The position numbers were made by a program, and so were the translations under genes. This document shows positions 44,370 through 53,138 of a stretch of 64,000 nt of DNA, piece by piece. Source of the stretch: CAHJXF01 sp038225855 (GTDB taxonomy: Bacteria; Pseudomonadota; Gammaproteobacteria; Burkholderiales; Burkholderiaceae_D). The stretch covers positions 24,930 to 88,929 of the forward strand of contig JBBRQU010000014.1 of the NCBI GenBank assembly GCA_038225855.1, given 5' to 3'. The notes under the pieces were generated by a model that was given only the letters and a program-made list of their open reading frames with translations, was not told where the DNA came from and did not search any database. Position 1 is the first letter of the stretch; every line of letters starts with the position of its first letter.

Positions 44370-47300
44370 ATGTCGAAGTTTTTCATCCTGCGACCGATCT
44401 TCGCGAGCGTCATCTCGATCATCGTCGTGCTTGCGGGACTGGTGTCGCTCAACGTGCTGCCGATCGCGCAGTATCCCGAGATCGCGCCACCCACGGTGAC
44501 GATCAACGCGATCTATCCGGGCGCGAGCGCGGACACCTTGTCGAAGACCGTGGCCGCGCCGATCGAGGAGCAGCTCTCGGGCATCGAGAACCTGCTCTAT
44601 TTCAGTTCGACTTCCAATAGCGCCAACGGCCAGGTCACGATCACCGCGACCTTCCAGGTCGGCACCAACGGCGACAAGGCGCAGCTCGACGTCAACAACC
44701 GCGTGCAGACCGCCATCCCGCGGCTGCCGCAGGAAGTGCAGCGTCAAGGGCTGACGGTACAGAAGCGTTCGACCAACTTCCTCCTGGTCGCGGCGATGTT
44801 TTCGAAGGACGGCACGGTCGACACGCTGCGCCTGTCCAACTTCGTCACGATCAATCTGCTCGATGAAATCAAGCGCGTTCCGGGTGTCGGCGACGCCATC
44901 AACTTCACCGCGCGCGACTACTCGATGCGCGTGTGGGTCAATCCCGAGAAGATGGCGCAGCTCGGCGTCACGCCGTCCGACGTGCAGGCTGCGATCGCCG
45001 CGCAGAACCAGCAATACGCGGCAGGGCGCATCGGCGCCGAGCCCGCGCCCAAGGATCAGGAACTGGTCTACACGGTGACGACCAAGGGACGTCTGGTCGA
45101 GGCGACCGAATTCGGCAACATCGTGCTGCGCGCCAACGGACCCAACGGCACGCTGCGCATTCGCGACGTGGCGAGAGTCGAACTGGGCGCACAGAGCTAC
45201 GACACTTCGAGCTTCCTCAACGACAAGCCGAACGTACCGATCGGTGTGTTCCTGCAAACCGGCGCCAACGCGCTCGAGGTAGAGAAGGCCGTCAAGGCGC
45301 GCTTCGAAGCCTTGAAGCCGACGTTTCCGGAGGGTGTCGAATACGCGATCCCGTTCAACACGACCAACTTCGTGCGGGCGTCGATCAATGAAGTCGTTCA
45401 CACCTTCATCATCGCGGCGATTCTCGTCATCCTGGTGGTGTTCGTCTTCCTGCAGACGTGGCGCGCGACCCTGATCCCGGCAATCGCGGTGCCGGTGTCG
45501 CTGATCGGCACATTCGCGGGGCTCTACGTCTTCGGCTTCTCGATCAACACGCTGACCTTGTTCGCGATGGTGCTGGCGATCGGTATCGTGGTCGACGACG
45601 CGATCGTGGTCCTCGAGAACGTCGAGCGTCTGATGCGCGAGGAAAAGCTCGACGCGAAGACCGCTTCGATCGAAGCGATGCGTGAAGTGCAGGGCGCCGT
45701 GATCGCGATCGTGATGGTGTTGGCCGCGGTGTTCATCCCGGTGGCGTTTCTAGGCGGCATCGCCGGTCAGCTCTACAAGCAGTTCGCGGTCACGGTGACG
45801 GTCGCGGTGGTGCTGTCGGGCGTCGTCGCATTGACGCTCACCCCTGCGTTGTGCGCGCTGCTGCTCAAGTCCGGACACAACGAGGAATCGAAATACTTTC
45901 GATGGTTCAACCGCGGCTTCGACAAGGTGTCGGGAACCTATCGCGCCTTTGTCAAGCGCGGTCTCGCGCATCGAATCATTGCACTGCTGATCTTCGCGGC
46001 CCTTGTGGTCGTGGTCGGGCTCTTGTTCTGGCGCATACCCGGCTCGCTGGTGCCGCCCGAGGATCAGGGCTACATCATCTCGTCGGTTCAATTGCCCGAC
46101 GGCGCGAGCCTGAAGCGCACCGAGCGGACCACCGCACAATTGCGCGACATGATGAAAGGCAACGAAGCGATCGCCTACATGTTCGTCATCAACGGCTTCG
46201 ACTTCATCGCAGGGGGCAGCAAGACCAATGCGGCGACCATCTTCGTGCCGCTGAAGGATTACTCGCAGCGCAAGACCACGGCCGATCAACTGGTCGGACA
46301 ATTCTTCGGCGCCAACGGACGCATCGGTGACGGTCTCGTGCTTGCCTTCAATCCTCCGGCCATTCAGGGACTCGGATCGACCGGCGGCTACGAGGTGTAC
46401 GTGCAGGACCGAACCGCGAACGCCGATCCGGTGCGTCTGGCCGGGGTGGTCAAGGACTTCTCCGCCGCGATGCAGGCCGACTCGCGCCTGGGCGCGCAGA
46501 ACACGTTCTTCAGACCGACGATTCCGCAACTGCGGGTCGATGTCGACCGCGAGAAGGCGATCGCGCTGGGCGTGCCGGTCGCCGATGTCTACGCGGCGCT
46601 GCAGGCGACGATGGGAGCGCTCTACGTCAACGACTTCAACCTGTCGGGTCGAACCTTTCGCGTGCAGATCCAGGCGGATTCGCAGTTCCGTTCCAACCCC
46701 GAGGACATCGGCAATGTCTATGTCCGTGCGTCACAGTCGGGCTCGCAGTCGGGCGCGTCGTCAAATACGCAGAGCGGTGCCGCAACCAACTCCACAGGTG
46801 CGGCCGCACCCGGCATCACGAACAATATGATTCCGTTGAAGGCATTGATCAAGGTCGAGAACATCATCGGCGCCGAGCAACTCGAGCGCTACAACGGCTT
46901 CGTGGCCGCCAAGATCTTCGGCAGCGGCAAGCCCGGCGTCTCGTCGGGCGACGCGATCCGCGCCGTCGAGGAGATTGCCGCAAAGACCTTGCCGCAGGGT
47001 TATCAGATCGAGTGGACCGGCCAGGCCTATCAGGAAATACGCACCGGCAACGCGTCGATCTTCGCGTTCGGTCTCGCGATCATCATGGTCTACCTGATCC
47101 TGTCGGCGCTCTACGAACGCTGGGGCCTGCCGGCTGCGGTGTTGCTGGCGGTGCCGTTCGCGCTCGCGGGTGCGCTGGGCTTCGTGCTCCTGCGCGACAA
47201 GAACAACGATATCTACTTTCAGATCGGACTCGTCGTGCTGATCGGCCTGGCTGCGAAGAACGCGATCCTGATCGTGGAGTTCGCCGAGCAAGCCTTGCTC

Positions 47301-47642
47301 GAAGGCAAGACGCGCGCCGAAGCGGCGATGCACGCCGCGCGTCTGCGCTTTCGTCCGATCGTCATGACGTCGCTCGCGTTCGTGCTCGGCGTCTCTCCCC
47401 TGGTCTTCGCGACCGGCGCGGGTGCGGGTGCGCGTCAGTCGATGGGCACCGGGGTGTTCGGCGGCATGCTCATCGCAACTTTCATCGCGCCGATTTTCAT
47501 ACCGCTGTTCTTCACGCTGCTCGCGCGAAAGCCCAAACCGAAGGAAGTCGAAAAGGCACACCGCGCGCACGAAGAGGCGCAGCGCGCGATGCATCCGGAC
47601 CAGCAGGCCGACGGGTCGACCAAGGAGGGCGACCATGCGTGA
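44370..47642 (+). CDS. RND multidrug efflux transporter, inner-membrane pump (HAE1 type)
   Basis: A 1090-residue trimeric proton-driven pump. The start MSKFFILRPIFASVISIIVV is followed by PTVTINAIYPGASADTLSKT. TM4 carries the proton-relay Asp pair in GIVVDDAIVVLENVERLM; TM10 Lys and TM11 segments lie in IGLAAKNAILIVEFAEQALL. Two large periplasmic loops are present. In the second loop there is a low-complexity insertion near residues 786-815 (SQSGSQSGASSNTQSG) that AcrB-type pumps lack; part of it is a 12-bp DNA duplication. The C-terminus is a charged tail (EVEKAHRAHEEAQRAMH). The substrates are unknown; the family exports drugs, solvents and metabolites. The gene overlaps the next by 8 nt. 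Confidence 0.95.
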   Translation: MSKFFILRPIFASVISIIVVLAGLVSLNVLPIAQYPEIAPPTVTINAIYPGASADTLSKTVAAPIEEQLSGIENLLYFSSTSNSANGQVTITATFQVGTNGDKAQLDVNNRVQTAIPRLPQEVQRQGLTVQKRSTNFLLVAAMFSKDGTVDTLRLSNFVTINLLDEIKRVPGVGDAINFTARDYSMRVWVNPEKMAQLGVTPSDVQAAIAAQNQQYAAGRIGAEPAPKDQELVYTVTTKGRLVEATEFGNIVLRANGPNGTLRIRDVARVELGAQSYDTSSFLNDKPNVPIGVFLQTGANALEVEKAVKARFEALKPTFPEGVEYAIPFNTTNFVRASINEVVHTFIIAAILVILVVFVFLQTWRATLIPAIAVPVSLIGTFAGLYVFGFSINTLTLFAMVLAIGIVVDDAIVVLENVERLMREEKLDAKTASIEAMREVQGAVIAIVMVLAAVFIPVAFLGGIAGQLYKQFAVTVTVAVVLSGVVALTLTPALCALLLKSGHNEESKYFRWFNRGFDKVSGTYRAFVKRGLAHRIIALLIFAALVVVVGLLFWRIPGSLVPPEDQGYIISSVQLPDGASLKRTERTTAQLRDMMKGNEAIAYMFVINGFDFIAGGSKTNAATIFVPLKDYSQRKTTADQLVGQFFGANGRIGDGLVLAFNPPAIQGLGSTGGYEVYVQDRTANADPVRLAGVVKDFSAAMQADSRLGAQNTFFRPTIPQLRVDVDREKAIALGVPVADVYAALQATMGALYVNDFNLSGRTFRVQIQADSQFRSNPEDIGNVYVRASQSGSQSGASSNTQSGAATNSTGAAAPGITNNMIPLKALIKVENIIGAEQLERYNGFVAAKIFGSGKPGVSSGDAIRAVEEIAAKTLPQGYQIEWTGQAYQEIRTGNASIFAFGLAIIMVYLILSALYERWGLPAAVLLAVPFALAGALGFVLLRDKNNDIYFQIGLVVLIGLAAKNAILIVEFAEQALLEGKTRAEAAMHAARLRFRPIVMTSLAFVLGVSPLVFATGAGAGARQSMGTGVFGGMLIATFIAPIFIPLFFTLLARKPKPKEVEKAHRAHEEAQRAMHPDQQADGSTKEGDHA
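46731..46754 (+). repeat. 12-bp tandem duplication in the RND pump gene
   Basis: TCACAGTCGGGC then TCGCAGTCGGGC, 11 of 12 identical, encode SQSG SQSG (residues 788-795) in a periplasmic loop insertion. Confidence 0.85.
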
Positions 47643-49161
47643 CGATCGCCGATCGATCGCGAGGATTTTCATCGCACGCAACGCGCGGGTTGCGGCAGGG
47701 GTCGCGGCCGCTGCGGTATTGGCCGGCTGCGCCATCGGCCCCGACTACAAGCGGCCCGAGCTCGCGCTGCCGGCCGACTACGGCACGAGCGCTGCCAGTC
47801 CCGCGCAAGAGGGAAGCACCGCGCTGACCTCGATTCACGGCGATTGGTGGAAGCTCTACAACGACGCGCTGCTCGACAACCTGGTCGCATCCGCGCTGGC
47901 CAACAACCCCGACATCCGCTTGGCGATCGCGCGCATCGATGAAGCGCGCGGCGCCCTGCGCGAAACCAACGCGGCACTGTTCCCCGAAGTCGATCTCGCA
48001 GGTAGCGGCGCGCGCCAGCGCAGTGGTGTTGCCGGAGGCGCATCGGTGGCGGGAGCTTCCGTGGGATCGGGCGCCGTGCGCTATGGCAATTTCTTTCAGC
48101 TCGACGCGCAGCTCTCGTACGAACTCGATCTGTGGGGACGCCTGCGGCGTGCGACCGAATCGTCGCGCGCGGCGTTGCTTTCGACGACCTATGCGCGCGA
48201 CGTGACCGCGCTGACGCTTGCGAGCACGACTGCGCAGACCTACTTCGCGTTGCGTTCGCTCGACGCGCAGATCGCGGTGACCAACAGCACGCTCGATGCG
48301 GTCGGTGAATCGGTCGGCATCGCGAAGAAGCGCCTCGATGCGGGCTATGCGTCGGCGCTCGATTATGCGCAGGCCGAAACACTGCGCGCGCAGATCGCGG
48401 TGCAGGTGCGCGAGCTGCGCCGGCAGCGCGCTGTCCAGGAGCATCAGCTCGGCAATCTCACCAGCAATCTTTCTTTGCGCATCGAGCCCGGCACGGCGCC
48501 CGGCGCTCTCGACAATCTGCCGGTGCCGAGCGGCCCTCCGCCAGGGCTGCCGTCGAGCTTGCTCGAACGCCGCCCCGACGTGCGAAGCGCCGAACAAAAT
48601 CTGATCGCGGCCAACGCGCAGATCGGTTTCGCCAAGGCCGCGTTGTTCCCGACCTTCAGGCTGACCGGCGCGTACGGCGGTCAGAGCTTCGAGTTGTCCG
48701 ATCTGCTCAAGGCGCCGTTTCGCTTCTGGACCCTGGGCCTCGGCGTCAGCGAGCCGATCTTCGCGGCCGGTCGTTATGCGGCGCGCGTCGATCAGGCGCG
48801 CGCGCGAACCGACGAACAGGTCGCGTCGTATCAGAAGACCGTCGAGACCGCGTTCAGGGAGGTCTCCGACGCGCTGACGAATGTGGCTGAAAGCGGCGCC
48901 GCCGAAGATGAAGTCAATACGCAAGTCGAAGCGGCGCGGCGTTCGTTGCGCCTGTCGCGCTCGCGCTATCAGCAAGGCTATGCGGGCTATCTCGACGTGC
49001 TCGACGCGACGCGCACGTCCAACAGCGCGGAGCTTCTGCTGGTCCAGAACCGTCAGTCGCGATTGAACTACAGCGTCGATCTCATCAAGGCGCTGGGAGG
49101 CGGGTGGAGCAATGAAGATGCTTCGGTGAGCGCGCCGACCGCGCCGAGTTCCGCGCGCTGA
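47635..49161 (+). CDS. Outer-membrane efflux channel, NodT/OprM-type lipoprotein
   Basis: A 508-residue outer-membrane factor with lipobox VLAGCAIGPDYKRPELALPA (Cys near residue 32), then DWWKLYNDALLDNLVASALA and NNPDIRLAIARIDEARGALR. The second half repeats the fold with LPSSLLERRPDVRSAEQNLI, NAQIGFAKAALFPTFRLTGA and FAAGRYAARVDQARARTDEQ. A long coiled coil ends the repeat. Such proteins form the exit duct of tripartite RND pumps; the adaptor and pump are the two genes upstream. Its start overlaps the pump stop by 8 nt. Length is normal and no key part is missing. Confidence 0.94.
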   Translation: MRDDRRSIARIFIARNARVAAGVAAAAVLAGCAIGPDYKRPELALPADYGTSAASPAQEGSTALTSIHGDWWKLYNDALLDNLVASALANNPDIRLAIARIDEARGALRETNAALFPEVDLAGSGARQRSGVAGGASVAGASVGSGAVRYGNFFQLDAQLSYELDLWGRLRRATESSRAALLSTTYARDVTALTLASTTAQTYFALRSLDAQIAVTNSTLDAVGESVGIAKKRLDAGYASALDYAQAETLRAQIAVQVRELRRQRAVQEHQLGNLTSNLSLRIEPGTAPGALDNLPVPSGPPPGLPSSLLERRPDVRSAEQNLIAANAQIGFAKAALFPTFRLTGAYGGQSFELSDLLKAPFRFWTLGLGVSEPIFAAGRYAARVDQARARTDEQVASYQKTVETAFREVSDALTNVAESGAAEDEVNTQVEAARRSLRLSRSRYQQGYAGYLDVLDATRTSNSAELLLVQNRQSRLNYSVDLIKALGGGWSNEDASVSAPTAPSSAR

Positions 49162-49190
49162 GCGCACTGCGGGGATCAACGCACAAGACG

Positions 49191-49823
49191 ATGATCGCCT
49201 GCCCCGAATGCGATGCCCTGCAGGAGGAACCGCGCCGCGTGCCGAGCGGCGCGAGCGTCAATTGCTGGCGCTGCAAATCGCTCTTGATGCGCGACTCGGG
49301 CAAGTCGGTCAGCTATACGTTCGCGCTGATCGTCGCGGGCGCGATCCTGTTTCTGATCGGCAATGCGTTCCCGCTGGTCAGCCTCGAAGCGCAAGGCAAC
49401 GGCGTCACGACGACGTTGTTCGGCGCGGTAGTGCATATGTGGCGGCAGGATCTGCCATTGATCGCGGTGCTGGTGTTCGTGACCACGATCCTCGCGCCGG
49501 CGTTCGATCTCTCGTCGATGCTCTATCTGCTGATCGGCGTATTGCGATTCGATGCGGGCCAGATCGACGCGATGCCGCCGGGCTCGGCGCGCTTGTTGCG
49601 CGTTGTGCAGGTGGTGCGACCGTGGGGCATGCTCGAAGTCTTCATGCTCGGGGCGTTGGTGTCGGTCGTGAAGCTCGGGCAGATGGCGATCGTGATTCCA
49701 GGCGTTGCGCTGTATTCGATCGGCGCATTGATCCTGGTGCTCGCCGCTGCGAACTCGGCCTTCAATGCGCGCGACGTGTGGTCGCGACTGCAGATCCTTT
49801 CCGATGACGAGCCGCTGCCATGA
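49191..49823 (+). CDS. pqiA: PqiA-type membrane protein, first domain as a separate gene
   Basis: A 210-residue inner-membrane protein. A zinc-ribbon pair (CPECDALQ and NCWRCKSLL) precedes four helices. GKSVSYTFALIVAGAILFLI and NAFPLVSLEAQGNGVTTTLF are the typical PqiA blocks, with RPWGMLEVFMLGALVSVVKL later. PqiA/LetA proteins work with MCE proteins in moving phospholipids between membranes. In E. coli one PqiA protein holds two such domains; here they are two genes overlapping by 4 nt (ATGA). The gap to the efflux operon is 29 nt, so both sets could share a transcript. Confidence 0.9.
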   Translation: MIACPECDALQEEPRRVPSGASVNCWRCKSLLMRDSGKSVSYTFALIVAGAILFLIGNAFPLVSLEAQGNGVTTTLFGAVVHMWRQDLPLIAVLVFVTTILAPAFDLSSMLYLLIGVLRFDAGQIDAMPPGSARLLRVVQVVRPWGMLEVFMLGALVSVVKLGQMAIVIPGVALYSIGALILVLAAANSAFNARDVWSRLQILSDDEPLP

Positions 49824-50671
49824 TGCCGCGAGCGATTACGCGAACGGTCGACCTGCTCGAGGAGCGCGGGCGTGATCGCGAAATCGATCGCGCGCAAGCG
49901 GCCGAAGAGGCCGAATGGCTTGCCGCAGTGGCCGAAGCGCGCCGTCGTTACGGCGCCGTCACGGCGCGTCGCGCGGGACTGTACGCATGTCCATCGTGCG
50001 GCTTGCTGAGCAAGCGGCCGGCCCCGCAGACCGAAGATGCGGTAGCGGCAAACGCAGCGGCCACGGACGCTTCGGCTTTGAGCGCCGCGACGCCCGTTGA
50101 GCCGACAGAGTCCGAGTGCCCGCGTTGCGGCGAGCCGTTGTTCATCCGCAAACGCGCCAGTCTCGCGCGCACCTGGGCCTATCTGATCTCGGCCTTGATC
50201 CTGTACATTCCCGCCAATGTTTTTCCGATCACCGACTCGCGTACGATCTTCGAGCAGCAGACCGATACGATCTACTCGGGCGTCGTCTATCTCTGGAAAG
50301 CGGGCTCATGGCCGTTAGCGTTGCTGGTGTTCTTCGCGAGCATCGTCGTGCCGCTCGCCAAGCTGATCGTGCTCGCGGGCCTCGCGATCTCGGTCCAGCG
50401 ACGCACGCTGCGCAAGCCCGCTCAGCGCACGCGGCTCTATCGGATCGTCGAGTTCATCGGCCGGTGGTCGATGCTCGACATCTTTGCAGTCGCGATCCTC
50501 ACGGCGCTGGTCCAGTTGAAGAGCCTCGCCGAAGTGACCGCGGGACCCGGGGTACTGGCGTTCGGGGCGGTCTGCGTGTTCACCATCCTCGCGTCGCAGG
50601 CCTTCGATCCACGCCTGATCTGGGACGCGATCGACGAAGCCGACACCGATCCGGACGAGGACGATGACTGA
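49820..50671 (+). CDS. pqiA: PqiA-type membrane protein, second domain as a separate gene
   Basis: A 283-residue protein. A hydrophilic N-terminus is followed by a split zinc ribbon (CPSCGLLS and, 45 residues on, CPRCGEPLF), separated by an Ala/Thr-rich insert. Four helices of the PqiA domain follow: TWAYLISALILYIPANVFPI, TDSRTIFEQQTDTIYSGVVY, WPLALLVFFASIVVPLAKLI and GRWSMLDIFAVAILTALVQL. The C-terminus is very acidic (DEADTDPDEDDD). It is probably the partner of the previous protein. Its stop overlaps the pqiB start by 8 nt. Confidence 0.9.
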   Translation: MMPRAITRTVDLLEERGRDREIDRAQAAEEAEWLAAVAEARRRYGAVTARRAGLYACPSCGLLSKRPAPQTEDAVAANAAATDASALSAATPVEPTESECPRCGEPLFIRKRASLARTWAYLISALILYIPANVFPITDSRTIFEQQTDTIYSGVVYLWKAGSWPLALLVFFASIVVPLAKLIVLAGLAISVQRRTLRKPAQRTRLYRIVEFIGRWSMLDIFAVAILTALVQLKSLAEVTAGPGVLAFGAVCVFTILASQAFDPRLIWDAIDEADTDPDEDDD

Positions 50672-52481
50672 ACCCCCGCCGCCCGATCAACGGCGCGATC
50701 CGTCATCCGCGCCGTCGACCACTGCCCCTCCTGCCGGCGCCACGCCATCGGCGCCGCCGCCGATCGAGGGCATTCCCAAGGCCCGCGTCGCGCGCCGCAA
50801 GCGGCGCTCGATCTCGCTGGTGTGGATCATTCCGCTGGTCGCCGTGCTCGTCGGCCTGTACCTGGTCGTGCATGCGCTGCGCACCCAGGGACCGACGATC
50901 GAGATCCAGTTCAAGACCGCCGAGGGACTCGAGGCCGGCAAGACCAAGATCAAATACAAGAACGTCGACATCGGCACGGTGCAGACCATCACGCTCGGAC
51001 CGGAGAAGGCCGGCGTCGTGGTGACGGCGCAGATGACGCGCAACGCGACCGACCTGATGGTCGACGACACGCGCTTCTGGATCGTCAAGCCGCGCATCGC
51101 GGGCGGCCAGATTTCCGGACTGACGACCTTGCTGTCGGGCTCCTACATCGGCATGGACGTCGGCAAGTCCACCGAGTCGCGGCGCGAATTCGTCGGACTC
51201 GACACGCAGCCCGCGGTGACCACCGACGAACCCGGTCGCGAGTTCCTGCTCCACGCGGCCGACATCGGCTCGCTCGACATCGGTTCGCCGGTGTTCTTTC
51301 GACGCTTTCAGGTCGGCGAGGTCACGGCCATTCAGCTCGACCCCGACGGCAAGGGCGTCACGGCGCACGTCTTCATTCACGCGCCCAACGAAAAATACGT
51401 CACGCAGAACACGCGCTTCTGGCAAGCGAGCGGCTTCGACGTGACGGTCGACGGCTCGGGCCTCAAGATCTCGACGCAGTCGCTGGTTTCCATCGTGGTC
51501 GGCGGCATTGCATTCCAGAGTCCATCCAATGAATCGGCCGGACCGCAGGTCACGAACGGCACGCCCTTCAGGCTGTTCGACGACGAGCGCATGGCGATGA
51601 AGCGCGGCGAGGGGCAGCTTGAAAAATACATCGCGTATTTCGCCGATTCGATTCGCGGGCTCAACGTCGGCGCGCAGGTCGAGTTCCGCGGCTACGTGGT
51701 GGGCGAAGTCCGATCGATCGAGATGGAGTTCGATCGCGACACGCGCGAGTTCCGTTTCCCGGTCGAGTTCGTGCTTTATCGAGACGTGTTGCCCGCCCGC
51801 ATCGCAGGCGCCGACAGGAGCGGCAAGGCGATCGATCCCGACGAGCTCTATGCGCGTGCGATCGAGAAGCGCGGGCTGCGTGCGCAACTGCGCAGCGGCA
51901 ATCTGCTGACCGGGCAAAAATATCTGGCGCTCGACTTCATCAAGAACGCCGCTCCCGTCACGATGATTGCGATGAAGGACAAGAACGGCGCGCGCATCGT
52001 CCCGACCGTGCCGGGCACGTTCGACGAATTGCAGGAGAGCCTCGCCAACATCGCGAAGAAGGTCGAGAAGATTCCGTTCGATCAACTGGCTGCCGATCTG
52101 CATCGCACGCTGGCCCAGTTGCAGACCACGATGAAGGGCGCCGACAAGCTTCTGTCGCGGGTCAACGACGAAGTGGCGCCCGAACTCTCCGCGACGCTGG
52201 CCGAGGTGAGAAAGACCGCGAAGAACGCCGAAGACGTGCTGGCATCCGACGCGCCTTTGCAGCAGGACCTGCGCGGCACCTTGACCGAAGTCAATCGCGC
52301 GGCCGCGTCGCTGCGTCTGTTGATGGACTATCTGCAGCGTCATCCCGAGTCCCTGTTGCGTGGCAAGGCGGGCGACCTGCCGCTCGGCGGGGCTGTGTCG
52401 GCGCAGCCCGCCGCGACTGCGAAGAGCACGACTCCATCATCCGCGCCCACCACCGCTGCGCCCTCGGAACTCGTCAAATGA
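50664..52481 (+). CDS. pqiB: MCE-domain lipid transport protein PqiB
   Basis: A 605-residue membrane-anchored periplasmic protein. A Pro-rich cytoplasmic start is followed by one helix (LVWIIPLVAVLVGLYLVVHA). Three MCE domains follow (about residues 75-165, 190-270, and 320-430), recognised by GLEAGKTKIKYKNVDIGTVQ, GSPVFFRRFQVGEVTAIQLD and GAQVEFRGYVVGEVRSIEME. A long coiled coil at about 450-560 (LANIAKKVEKIPFDQLAADL, LAEVRKTAKNAEDVL) would form the tube across the periplasm. It has the three-MCE layout of PqiB. It overlaps the previous and next genes. Confidence 0.94.
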   Translation: MTEPPPPDQRRDPSSAPSTTAPPAGATPSAPPPIEGIPKARVARRKRRSISLVWIIPLVAVLVGLYLVVHALRTQGPTIEIQFKTAEGLEAGKTKIKYKNVDIGTVQTITLGPEKAGVVVTAQMTRNATDLMVDDTRFWIVKPRIAGGQISGLTTLLSGSYIGMDVGKSTESRREFVGLDTQPAVTTDEPGREFLLHAADIGSLDIGSPVFFRRFQVGEVTAIQLDPDGKGVTAHVFIHAPNEKYVTQNTRFWQASGFDVTVDGSGLKISTQSLVSIVVGGIAFQSPSNESAGPQVTNGTPFRLFDDERMAMKRGEGQLEKYIAYFADSIRGLNVGAQVEFRGYVVGEVRSIEMEFDRDTREFRFPVEFVLYRDVLPARIAGADRSGKAIDPDELYARAIEKRGLRAQLRSGNLLTGQKYLALDFIKNAAPVTMIAMKDKNGARIVPTVPGTFDELQESLANIAKKVEKIPFDQLAADLHRTLAQLQTTMKGADKLLSRVNDEVAPELSATLAEVRKTAKNAEDVLASDAPLQQDLRGTLTEVNRAAASLRLLMDYLQRHPESLLRGKAGDLPLGGAVSAQPAATAKSTTPSSAPTTAAPSELVK

Positions 52482-53137
52482 AGCGCCCACTCGTCGCCTT
52501 TCGGCTATTGCATTCGTCGTCGCTCGCGGTCCTCGTGATCACGCTTGTGGCTACGGGGACGGGGTGCTCGACCCCTGGCGCGACCGAACGCTTTTATGCG
52601 TTCAGCGATGGCTCATCTTCGACTGGCGCGCCGGTCGCATTGTCGAATGCCTTGCCTGGCATCGTGATCGGCGCCGTCACGGTGCCCGAACTCGTCGATC
52701 GTCCGCAGATCGTCACACGCGACGGCGGCAATCGCGTCAATGTCGCCGAACAGCAGTTGTGGGCCGAACCGGTGAAGAACGGCATCGCGCGCGTGCTCGC
52801 GGTCCGTCTCGAAAGAACGCTCGCCGAAGCGGGCCGTCCCACGCGCGTCGCCGCGTATCCGCAGACGTCGATTGCGAACCCCGACGTCCGCATCACGATC
52901 GACGTGCAGCGCTTCGACGCAATGCCGGGAGGCGATGCGGTGATCGACGCGTTGTGGAGCGTGCGCCGCACCAGCGACAACAGCGTTCGCACAGGACGGA
53001 CCGTGGCCGTGCGTCCTGTCTCGACTCCCGCGTACGACGCCACGGTGCGCGCGTGGAGCGAAGCGCTCGAGATGTTGAACAAGGACATCGCCGCGGTGGT
53101 CGCGAAGATCGATCTGGCGGCGCCCGCTTCGCGCTGA
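52478..53137 (+). CDS. pqiC: PqiC lipoprotein
   Basis: A 219-residue outer-membrane lipoprotein (LVITLVATGTGCSTPG; lipidated Cys near residue 30) of the ABC-type transport auxiliary family. It has RFYAFSD, PGIVIGAVTVPELVDRPQIV and NVAEQQLWAEPVKNGIARVL, blocks typical of PqiC/DUF330. It docks the PqiB tube to the outer membrane. The start overlaps the pqiB stop by 4 nt and completes the pqiA-pqiA-pqiB-pqiC operon. The next gene, comM, is convergent and only 1 nt away from stop to stop, so no terminator space exists. Confidence 0.92.
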   Translation: MKRPLVAFRLLHSSSLAVLVITLVATGTGCSTPGATERFYAFSDGSSSTGAPVALSNALPGIVIGAVTVPELVDRPQIVTRDGGNRVNVAEQQLWAEPVKNGIARVLAVRLERTLAEAGRPTRVAAYPQTSIANPDVRITIDVQRFDAMPGGDAVIDALWSVRRTSDNSVRTGRTVAVRPVSTPAYDATVRAWSEALEMLNKDIAAVVAKIDLAAPASR

Positions 53138-53138
53138 T

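Noticed and set aside
44302..44370. A longer pump protein starting inside the adaptor gene
   Set aside because: The frame is open upstream, but MSKFFILRPIFA at 44370 is the standard start of RND pumps and the extra residues are only the adaptor gene read in another frame.
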